64,000 bases of DNA from DASSJM01 sp036280655 (GTDB lineage Bacteria > Actinomycetota > UBA4738 > HRBIN12), in the NCBI GenBank assembly GCA_036280655.1, contig DASUQI010000037.1:1-64000 (forward strand). The letters are read 5' to 3'. Both the position numbers and the translations under genes were made by a program. This document shows positions 43,422 through 50,753 of the stretch, piece by piece; position 1 is the stretch's first letter; the number at the start of each line of letters is the position of its first letter. The notes under the pieces are model-generated. The model made no database searches and was not told the DNA's origin. It saw only the letters and a list, made by a program, of their open reading frames with translations.

Positions 43422-44357
43422 TCACCGACGCTCGGCGGCCGTCGCCTCGACCGTCGCAGTCGCGCCCGAGTCCTCCCACGCAGGCTGGAACATGTGCCAG
43501 TCCGTGGGGCGGGCGGCGATCGCTCGCTCGAAGCGTTCGGCCATGACCCGCGAGAGTTCGGCCACGTCGGTGCGGATGGTGCCGGTGCGTTCGATCTCGA
43601 GCGGCGCCTCGAAGCGGACCTCCCAGCCGCGGTCGAGCGTCGCGGTCGGTGCCGGCAGGATCGGCGCGCCGGAGGTGAGCGACAGCAGCGCCGGACCCGC
43701 CGGGACCTTGCGCGGCGCGCCGAACATCTCGACCTCGATGCCGCGCCCGGAGAGGTCGCGGTCGGCGACGAGCGCGACCATCCAGTTGTCGGCGAGGAGC
43801 TGCTTCAGCTGCGTTCCGACGTGCGCGTCCTTCTCGAGCCCGATCACCCGCATCCCGAGCTCCTCTCGGTGCCGGGTGAACAGCTCGTACAGGCGGGGGG
43901 GGCGGAGCTCCTCGGCGACCGCGGCGATCCGGTAGCCGTTCGCGCCGAACCAGTGCCCGCCGGCGTCCCAGTTCCCGAGGTGCGGCAGGACCGCGATGCA
44001 TCCCTTCCCGGTCTCGAGCGCGCGGTCGACGTGCTCCACCCCGATCACCCTGATGCGCGCGTTGAACTCGTCCGTCGACATCCTCCGGATCCGGAAGGTG
44101 TCGAACCAGTACCGCGCGTATAGCTCGAATGCCTCCCGGGTCGCGAGCGCCACCCGTTCGTCCGCCGGGTCCATCCCCAGGACCCGGGCCTGGTTCGCTG
44201 CCACGGTCGCGCGGAGGTTCGGCAGCGAGCGGTACGCGGTCCTCCCGAGCGCCTCGAACCCCCGCCTCCCGATCCGTTCGGGCAGGGCCATCGCCAGGCG
44301 CTCGAGCGAGCGGTAGCCCCAGTAGGCGGCGGATTCTTTCGGCGTCTCGCCCCTCAC
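43422..44357 (-). CDS. PatA-like lysophospholipid/PIM acyltransferase
   Basis: 311 residues of the LpxL/HtrB-like family. Catalytic H-x4-D in VLPHLGNWDAGG, followed by DRDLSGRGIEVEMFGAPRKVPAGPALLS. In mycobacteria PatA acylates PIM. GTG at 44357, four bp after the pgsA-like stop, is preferred over an upstream ATG that would overlap that gene by 40 bp. Confidence 0.87.
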   Translation of the reverse strand: MRGETPKESAAYWGYRSLERLAMALPERIGRRGFEALGRTAYRSLPNLRATVAANQARVLGMDPADERVALATREAFELYARYWFDTFRIRRMSTDEFNARIRVIGVEHVDRALETGKGCIAVLPHLGNWDAGGHWFGANGYRIAAVAEELRPPRLYELFTRHREELGMRVIGLEKDAHVGTQLKQLLADNWMVALVADRDLSGRGIEVEMFGAPRKVPAGPALLSLTSGAPILPAPTATLDRGWEVRFEAPLEIERTGTIRTDVAELSRVMAERFERAIAARPTDWHMFQPAWEDSGATATVEATAAERR

Positions 44358-44361
44358 GACC

Positions 44362-44889
44362 TCAGCACCGCTCCTCCTTGAACACCTGGCTGGCCCGAAC
44401 GCCACACGCGAGCAGCATGAGCACCGCGACCACCCACACCGTCCATCGCCAGCCGGCGACCAGCCCGACCCCGACGAGCCCGTACCGAAGCACGGGAGTC
44501 ACGATCCCCTCCTCGATCCCGTAGCCGAGCGACCCGCCGCGAGCCCGGATGTAGGAGGCGAGGAACCCTGCCGCGAGCGCCAGCAGCGCGCCGGCCGCGA
44601 CCCACCCGTCGACCGTGCGGGTCACCCACGCGAGCGCGCCGAGCACGCAGCCGTCGAACAGCCGGTCGGCGAACGAGAGCAGGACGCGCCCGAGCCGATC
44701 GGCGGGACGCAACAGTATGCCCCCGGCGACGAGGGCGGCACCCGCGGCGAGCGCCGCCCACCCGGCCACCACCGGCTCCCGCGCGAGCAGGGCCCACGTG
44801 GACGCGCCGATCGCGAGTGCGGCGGCCATGCACAGGAGCGGCACCGCCGCGCGCTCGCCGACCTGCCCGCGCGCGCTCACCTCGACCAC
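44362..44889 (-). CDS. PgsA-like CDP-alcohol phosphatidyltransferase homologue with degenerate motif
   Basis: 175-residue polytopic protein. Position and the segments ADRLFDG, SYIRARGGSLGYG and the C-terminal hydrophobic hairpin align by eye with phosphatidylinositol-phosphate synthase. The family motif D-x2-DG-x2-AR-x8-G-x3-D-x3-D is mostly missing: no DG-x2-AR is found, and the G-x3-D-x3-D part reads GRVLLSFAD, so the third Asp is Leu and only the fourth remains. The protein is also shorter than the usual about 200-220 residues. Either a relic, a partner subunit, or a diverged enzyme. Confidence 0.7.
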   Translation of the reverse strand: MVEVSARGQVGERAAVPLLCMAAALAIGASTWALLAREPVVAGWAALAAGAALVAGGILLRPADRLGRVLLSFADRLFDGCVLGALAWVTRTVDGWVAAGALLALAAGFLASYIRARGGSLGYGIEEGIVTPVLRYGLVGVGLVAGWRWTVWVVAVLMLLACGVRASQVFKEERC

Positions 44890-44984
44890 GCGCCGGACCC
44901 TACCACCGGGTCCCGCCGTGGCCGCAGGTCACCCGTGCCTGCCGCGCTAGACTCAGCGGTCCCCGGCCCGAACGGAGCCCCGAC

Positions 44985-47072
44985 GTGAAGACCTACGAAG
45001 CCTCGGACATCCGCAACGTCCTGCTGGTCGGCCACGGCGGGGCCGGCAAGACGACGCTCCTGGAGGGGATGCTCTTCACGGCCGGCGCAACCACGCGCAT
45101 GGGCACGGTCGAGGACGGCAGCACCGCGAGCGACTTCGAACCCGAGGAGGTCAAGAAGGGCATCAGCGTCTCGCTCGCGATGGCCCCGATCGAGTGGAAT
45201 GGCGTCAAGGTCAACGTATTGGACGCGCCGGGCTACGCCGACTTCGTCGGCGACGTTCGATCGGCGATCCGGGCGGTCGACGCGGTCCTGCTGGTGGTCT
45301 CCGCGGTCGACGGCGTCGAGGTGCAGACCGAGGTGGCCTGGGAGCTCGCCGTCGAGGCCGGCCTGCCGCGGGCGATCCTGATCAACAAGCTCGACCGCGA
45401 GCGCGCGTCGTTCCAGACCACGCTCGACCAGCTCGTGCAGTCGTTCGGGACCCAGGTCGCGCCGCTCGAGCTGCCGCTCGGCGAGGAGCACGAGTTCGAG
45501 GGCGTGGCGGACCTGCTCTCCAGGAAGGCCTACCGCTACGGCTCGGGGCCGAAGGCCGAGGAGGGCGAGTGGCCCGACGACATCTCGGGCAAGGCCGATC
45601 CGTACCGGGAGAAGCTCATGGAGGCGGTGGCCGAGTCCGACGACGCGCTGATCGAGAAGTACCTCGAGGAGGGAGAGCTCTCCGAGGAAGAGGTCGTGCA
45701 CGGCGTGAAGCGCGGATTCGCCTCCGCCACGATCGCGCCGGTGCTGTGCGCGGCGGCGGCCAAGCCGATCGGCGTCGACCGCGTGCTGCAGTTCATCGCC
45801 GACGAGTTCCCCTCCCCCGCCGACCGCGGCGCGGTCACCGTGGTCGGCAAGGACGGGGAGGAGCAGGAGCGGGCCTGCGATGCGAACGAGAAGCTCGCCG
45901 CGTACGTCTTCAAGACGGTGTCCGACCCCTACGTCGGGCACATCACGATGTTCCGCGTGTTCTCCGGCAAGATGCGGCCGGACGCCCCCGTGTACAACGC
46001 GACGAAGAACACGGAGGAGCGCGTCGGCCAGCTGTTCACGCTCCGCGGCAAGGAGCACGATACGGTCTCGGAAGTGCCGGCCGGCGACATCGCGGCCGTC
46101 GCCAAGCTCTCGCACACGACGACCGGCGACACGTTCTCGACGAAGGACGCCCCGGTGACGCTCCCGCCGGCCGAGATGCCGGAGCCGCTGCTCGCGTTCG
46201 CGATCGAGCCGAAGACCAAGGGCGACGAGGACAAGCTCTCGACGGCGCTCGCGCGCCTGCGTGAGGAGGACCCCACGCTGCGGATCGAGCGCTCCGACGA
46301 GACGCACCAGACCGTGATGTACGGGATGGGCGAGGCGCACCTCGACGTCCAGATCGAGCGGATGAAACGCAAGTTCGGCGTCGAGGTGGCGACGGCGCCG
46401 GCGAAGATCGCCTACCGCGAGACGATCCGCGGCCCCGGCAAGGGGCTCGGGCGGCACGTGAAGCAGACCGGCGGTCACGGCCAGTACGCGGTCTGCAACA
46501 TCGAGGTCGAGCCGCTCCCGCGCGGCGAGGGGTTCGAGTACGTCGACAAGATCTTCGGCGGCGCGATCCCCAACCAGTTCATCGGCTCGGTCGAGAAAGG
46601 AATCGTGAAGACGATGTCCGGCGGCGTGATCAGCGGGAACCCGATGGTGGACATCCGGTGCACGCTCGTGGATGGCAAGTTCCACTCGGTGGACTCGTCC
46701 GACATGGCGTTCCAACTCGCTGGCTCGCTCGCGCTCAAGGACGCGGCACAGCAGGCGGGCGTTGTCCTGCTCGAGCCGATCGTCGAGGTCGAAGTGGTGG
46801 TGCCCGAGTCCCACACGGGCGACATCATGGGCGACCTGAACTCCAAGCGCGCCAAGATCCAGGGCATGGAGTCGGCCGGCGCCGGCAAGCAGCGCGTGAA
46901 GGCCCTCGTGCCGCAGGCCGAGGTGGCGCGCTACTCGATCGACCTGCGCTCCATGACCGGCGGGCGGGCGGCGTTCTCGATGAAGTTCTCGCACTACGAG
47001 GAGGTCCCGAGCCACCTCGCGGAGAAGGTCATCGCGGCGGCGCAGCAGGAGAAGGAAGAAGCGAAGAAGTAG
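44985..47072 (+). CDS. Elongation factor G-like GTPase (EF-G2 type)
   Basis: 695 residues from GTG, with GGAG upstream and TAGACT (44948-44953) as a possible -10. G1 GHGGAGKTTL, switch region KKGISVSLAM, G3 DAPGYADFVGDV and G4 NKLDRERASF are present, then EF-G domains II-V. The G-domain sequence and length fit actinobacterial FusA2/EF-G2, a paralogue without firmly known translocase role, rather than the essential EF-G that sits with rpsL/rpsG. Divergent from the pgsA-like gene and on the opposite strand to most of the window. Confidence 0.9.
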   Translation: MKTYEASDIRNVLLVGHGGAGKTTLLEGMLFTAGATTRMGTVEDGSTASDFEPEEVKKGISVSLAMAPIEWNGVKVNVLDAPGYADFVGDVRSAIRAVDAVLLVVSAVDGVEVQTEVAWELAVEAGLPRAILINKLDRERASFQTTLDQLVQSFGTQVAPLELPLGEEHEFEGVADLLSRKAYRYGSGPKAEEGEWPDDISGKADPYREKLMEAVAESDDALIEKYLEEGELSEEEVVHGVKRGFASATIAPVLCAAAAKPIGVDRVLQFIADEFPSPADRGAVTVVGKDGEEQERACDANEKLAAYVFKTVSDPYVGHITMFRVFSGKMRPDAPVYNATKNTEERVGQLFTLRGKEHDTVSEVPAGDIAAVAKLSHTTTGDTFSTKDAPVTLPPAEMPEPLLAFAIEPKTKGDEDKLSTALARLREEDPTLRIERSDETHQTVMYGMGEAHLDVQIERMKRKFGVEVATAPAKIAYRETIRGPGKGLGRHVKQTGGHGQYAVCNIEVEPLPRGEGFEYVDKIFGGAIPNQFIGSVEKGIVKTMSGGVISGNPMVDIRCTLVDGKFHSVDSSDMAFQLAGSLALKDAAQQAGVVLLEPIVEVEVVVPESHTGDIMGDLNSKRAKIQGMESAGAGKQRVKALVPQAEVARYSIDLRSMTGGRAAFSMKFSHYEEVPSHLAEKVIAAAQQEKEEAKK

Positions 47073-47162
47073 TCAATCTGATCAGCGCCGGCACTCACGG
47101 GGTCAGTGGCGGCTGCTCTGGGCTCCCAGGAATCGGCGTCGTGTCCGGCGCCGTCGGTGGAA

Positions 47163-47399
47163 TCAGCTTCTGTTACTGCGCGCGCGCATCCGGTCGACAA
47201 GCCCGGCCTTCCCAAAGGCGTTGAGTCCATAGTCGATCGCGACGAGGAGGATTGGCACCGAAAGGGCGAGCCACCATCCGATCCCAGAGCGCACGAGCCG
47301 AGAGATGAGCCAGCCTCCGATAAGGAGCGTCACATCCAAGCCGATCGCTGCTCCCACTCGTTCCCTGCTCATTCGATCACCCACATCGCTCAGGGTCAT
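47163..47399 (-). CDS. Small membrane protein, hypothetical
   Basis: 78 residues with two likely membrane helices (VGAAIGLDVTLLIGGWLISRLV and WWLALSVPILLVAIDYGLNAF) and a basic tail. An internal Met at 47372 is an alternative start. Lies between the convergent EF-G2 gene and the hydrolase. No family recognised. Confidence 0.5.
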   Translation of the reverse strand: MTLSDVGDRMSRERVGAAIGLDVTLLIGGWLISRLVRSGIGWWLALSVPILLVAIDYGLNAFGKAGLVDRMRARSNRS

Positions 47400-47441
47400 G
47401 CAGACATGTGTTCGACCGAAGGTGCACAGGGCTTGATCAGC

Positions 47442-47460
47442 AGCCCCAGACTTCGGGGCT
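47442..47460. terminator. Short hairpin downstream of the hydrolase gene
   Basis: AGCCCC (47442-47447) pairs with GGGGCT (47455-47460) around seven bases, 12 bp beyond the hydrolase stop on the minus strand. No U-run follows, so termination strength is doubtful. Confidence 0.35.
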
Positions 47461-47471
47461 CAAGCATGCGC

Positions 47472-48296
47472 CTACGAAACGTCCGCGAGGAACCCCAGCA
47501 CCACGCGGTCGAACTCGTCCGGCCGCCGCAAATTGATCACGTGATCCGTCTCGGGGATCCGGACGAGCCGGGCGTTCGGGATCCGTTCGGAGAGCGCCAA
47601 AGCGATCGGCTCCATCTCGGGCGGATCGTGATCGGCGGGCAGGACGAGCGTCGGCACCGAGATCTCTCCGAGCCGCTCGAACGCCGGCGGGTCGAGCCGC
47701 TCCTGCGCGCTCTCGTCCATCGTGAGCTCGTGCAGGTTGTCGAACGCGATGTCCCGGATCCTCCGTCCGCCCTCGTCGCCGGTGCCCAGCCGCGCCCACA
47801 TCGTCGAGAGCCGGAGGTCCTGCGCCCGCTCGAGGTCGCCGGCCTCGACCGCCGCGTCGACCGGCGCGTCGTGCTCGGTCCACCACGCCTCCCAGTCGGC
47901 CTCCTGCTCCGGCGTCCCCTCGAAGCCGCTCGGGCCCGCTGCGGCGAGCACGAGCGCCGCGACCCGCTCCGGATGGACGATCGTGAAGTCGATCGCGGTC
48001 GCGCCGCCCATCGAGCAGCCGACGAGCGCCGCGCGTTCGATCCCGGCGTCGTCGAACACCGCGAGCAGGTCCCGCGCGTGCGAGTAGGGGACGCCGGGCT
48101 CCGGGCGGCTCGAGCGCCCGTACCCCCGCGCGTCGAGCCGGAGCACCCGGTATCGCTCGGCGAACGTGGCGAACTGCGGGTCCCACGTCCGCGAGTCCCA
48201 GAGCCCGGGGTGCAGGAAGACCACGGCGTCGCCGGAGCCCGCCTCCTCGACGTAGAGCCGGCCGCCCTCAACGTCGACGAACCGCGACCCCGTCAT
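47472..48296 (-). CDS. Alpha/beta hydrolase
   Basis: 274 residues. HPGLWDSRTWDPQ oxyanion region, nucleophile Ser in GCSMGGAT, acid Asp in LPADHDPPE and His in ETDHVINLRRP give a complete catalytic triad. Resembles 3-oxoadipate enol-lactonase/esterase-like hydrolases; substrate unknown. ATG overlaps the HIT gene stop (ATGA). Confidence 0.88.
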   Translation of the reverse strand: MTGSRFVDVEGGRLYVEEAGSGDAVVFLHPGLWDSRTWDPQFATFAERYRVLRLDARGYGRSSRPEPGVPYSHARDLLAVFDDAGIERAALVGCSMGGATAIDFTIVHPERVAALVLAAAGPSGFEGTPEQEADWEAWWTEHDAPVDAAVEAGDLERAQDLRLSTMWARLGTGDEGGRRIRDIAFDNLHELTMDESAQERLDPPAFERLGEISVPTLVLPADHDPPEMEPIALALSERIPNARLVRIPETDHVINLRRPDEFDRVVLGFLADVS

Positions 48297-48790
48297 CGCG
48301 CCTCCTCGAACCGCGGCCGCAACCGCGCGCCGGTCTCCTCGAGCAGCTCGGGCAGCACGCGCGTCTGACCGACGACCGGCATGAAGTTCGTGTCGCCGTT
48401 CCACCGCGGCACGACGTGCCAGTGCACGTGGCCGGGGATCCCCGCGCCCGCGACGCGACCCAGGTTCATCCCGAGGTTGTAGCCGTGCGGCTGCATCTCG
48501 TCGTCGAGCACCCGGATCGAACGCGCGACGAGCGCGTCGACCTCCGCGAGCTCCTCCGCCTCGAGCGCCCCGAACTCCCCGACGTGCCGGAACGGCGCCA
48601 CCATCAGGTGCCCCGGGTTGTACGGGAACGAGTTCAGGATCACGAACGCGAGCTCGCCGCGCGAGAGGATCTTCGTCCGCTCGTCGTCGTCCTCGGCCGG
48701 CAGGTCGCAGAAGATGCAGCCTTCGTCGTCGGTCGCCCGCTTGGCGGCCTCGATGTACTCCATCCGCCACGGCGACCAGATGCGTTCCAC
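48293..48790 (-). CDS. HIT family hydrolase/phosphorylase
   Basis: 165 residues with the histidine triad HVHWHVVP and an N-terminal CIFC zinc pair. Begins IWSPWRMEYI, like the actinobacterial HIT protein located between thrS and pgsA (the Rv2613c position), related to diadenosine tetraphosphate phosphorylases. GTG at 48790 is taken as start; it is five bases after the thrS stop and its Shine-Dalgarno is unusually close, so the start is uncertain. Confidence 0.88.
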   Translation of the reverse strand: MERIWSPWRMEYIEAAKRATDDEGCIFCDLPAEDDDERTKILSRGELAFVILNSFPYNPGHLMVAPFRHVGEFGALEAEELAEVDALVARSIRVLDDEMQPHGYNLGMNLGRVAGAGIPGHVHWHVVPRWNGDTNFMPVVGQTRVLPELLEETGARLRPRFEEAR

Positions 48791-48795
48791 CTCCG

Positions 48796-50715
48796 TCAGA
48801 ACACCGACTGGGTGAGCCGCCGGGTGCCCGCCTCCTCGACGAGCGCCGCGGCGAACGCGTCGAACGCCACGCCCTTGGTCTCGGTCCCCTCGCGTTCTCT
48901 GACCGTAAGCTCGCCCGACTCGATCTCCCGGTCGCCGATCACGAGCACGTAGGGCGCCTTCGCGACCTGCGCCGAGCGGACCTTCTTGCCCACGGTCTCG
49001 CCGCTCTCGTCGACAAACGGACGCAGGCCCGCCTCGCGGAGGCGCGCCGCGAGCCCGCGCGCATGCTCGACGTGCCGGTCCGCGACCGGGACGAGCCGGA
49101 CCTGCTCCGGCGCGAGCCAGAGCGGGAACGCACCCGCGTAGTGCTCGATCAGGACCGCGGTGAACCGCTCGAGCGAGCCGAGGATCGCACGATGGATCAT
49201 CACCGGCCGGTGGCGCTGGTTGTCCTCGCCCACGTACTCCATCTCGAACCGGTCCGGCAGGCCGAAGTCGCACTGCACGGTCGTGAGCTGCCACAGTCGC
49301 CCGATCGCGTCGCGGAAGTGGAAGTCGACCTTCGGGCCGTAGAACGATCCCTCGCCCTCGGCCACCCGGTACTCGAGCCCGCTCCGCTCGAGGGCGTCGC
49401 GGAGCGCGCCTGTCGCCCGCTCGGCCATCTCGGGGCTCACGATCGTGTCGCCCGGCAGGGTCGAAAGCTCGACCGCGGCATCGGTAAACCCGAACGTCGC
49501 GTGCACTGCCTGCGTGAACTCGAAGACGCGCAGGATCTCGTCGACGAGCTGGTCGGGCGTGCAGACGATGTGGGCGTCGTCGATCGAGAGACCGCGGAGC
49601 CGGAGCAGGCCGTGGAGGGTCCCCACCCGCTCGTGCCGATACACCGCACCGAGCTCCGAGAGCCGCATCGGCAGATCACGGTAGGACCGCGTCTGCGACT
49701 TGTAGACGAGCACGTGGAACGGGCAGTTCATCGGCTTCGCGTAATAGTCGCCGGTCTCGGTCTGCATCGGCGGGTACATGTTCGCCCCGTACTTGTCGAG
49801 ATGGCCGCTCGTCTCCCAGAGCACCGAGCGGGCGATGTGCGGCGTCAGGACCAGGTCGTAGCCGCCGGCGACGTGGACCTCGCGCACGAAGTCCTCGAGC
49901 TGCCTCCGCAGGATCCCGCCCTTCGGGTGCCAGATCCACAGGCCGGGGCCGAGCTCGTCCGGGCTCGAGAACAGGTCGAGCTCGCGGCCGAGCCGGCGGT
50001 GGTCGCGCTTCTCGGCCTCCTCGAGGCGCTGCAGGTACCCGTCGAGGTCGTCCTGCGTCGCCCATGCGGTGCCGTAGATCCTCGTCAGCATCGTGCGGGT
50101 CTCGTCGCCGCGCCAGTACGCGCCGGCGAGTTTGGTCAGCTTGAAGGCGCCGAGGCGGCCGGTCGACGGGACGTGCGGGCCGAGGCAGAGATCCGACCAG
50201 CCGCCGTTCCGGTACACGGTGACCGTCTCGCCGCCGCCGACCTCGCCCTCCTCGAGGGTCTCGACGATCTCACGCTTGTACGGCTGGTCGGCGAATCGCT
50301 CGAGCGCCTCCGCGCGCGAGAGTTCCTCGCGGACGAACGGCTGGTCCGCGTCCACGAGCTCGCGCATCCGGTCCTCGATCTTCGGCAGGTCGGTCTCGGA
50401 GACCGGACCATGGAGCTCGAGGTCGTAGTAGAAGCCGTCCTCGACCGGCGGGCCGATCGCGTACCTCGCGCCCGGGAACAGGTCGCACACCGCCTGCGCC
50501 ATCACGTGCGCCGCCGAGTGGCGCAGCACGTGGAGCCCGTCGGGGTCGTTCGGCAGGACCGGCGCGACCTCGCCGTCGCCGGACGGGACGAACGACAGGT
50601 CCACCAGGCGCCCTTCCGCCCGCGCGGCGATCGCCTCGGGCGGCAAGACGGAGCCGACCGGCTCCCCGTCGGGGAGCTCGGTCGTGGTGCCGTCGGCACG
50701 CGTGAGCTTCGGCAT
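48796..50715 (-). CDS. thrS: Threonyl-tRNA synthetase
   Basis: 639 residues. TGS domain, editing domain with HSAAHVMAQAV, and the catalytic core with zinc ligands in MNCPFH, motif 2 RHERVGTLHGLLRLRGLSIDDAHI and anticodon-binding C-terminus. ATG at 50715 matches the family start (MPKLTRADGTTTELPDG). First gene of the conserved thrS-HIT-pgsA-patA-pimA series. Confidence 0.97.
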   Translation of the reverse strand: MPKLTRADGTTTELPDGEPVGSVLPPEAIAARAEGRLVDLSFVPSGDGEVAPVLPNDPDGLHVLRHSAAHVMAQAVCDLFPGARYAIGPPVEDGFYYDLELHGPVSETDLPKIEDRMRELVDADQPFVREELSRAEALERFADQPYKREIVETLEEGEVGGGETVTVYRNGGWSDLCLGPHVPSTGRLGAFKLTKLAGAYWRGDETRTMLTRIYGTAWATQDDLDGYLQRLEEAEKRDHRRLGRELDLFSSPDELGPGLWIWHPKGGILRRQLEDFVREVHVAGGYDLVLTPHIARSVLWETSGHLDKYGANMYPPMQTETGDYYAKPMNCPFHVLVYKSQTRSYRDLPMRLSELGAVYRHERVGTLHGLLRLRGLSIDDAHIVCTPDQLVDEILRVFEFTQAVHATFGFTDAAVELSTLPGDTIVSPEMAERATGALRDALERSGLEYRVAEGEGSFYGPKVDFHFRDAIGRLWQLTTVQCDFGLPDRFEMEYVGEDNQRHRPVMIHRAILGSLERFTAVLIEHYAGAFPLWLAPEQVRLVPVADRHVEHARGLAARLREAGLRPFVDESGETVGKKVRSAQVAKAPYVLVIGDREIESGELTVREREGTETKGVAFDAFAAALVEEAGTRRLTQSVF

Positions 50716-50753
50716 CGGCGGCCATGATATCGGCCGCCCGGAGGCGGGCCGAC

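Noticed and set aside
47073..47162. Possible small RNA between the EF-G2 gene and the membrane protein gene
   Set aside because: No stable fold or promoter was evident in this short convergent spacer.
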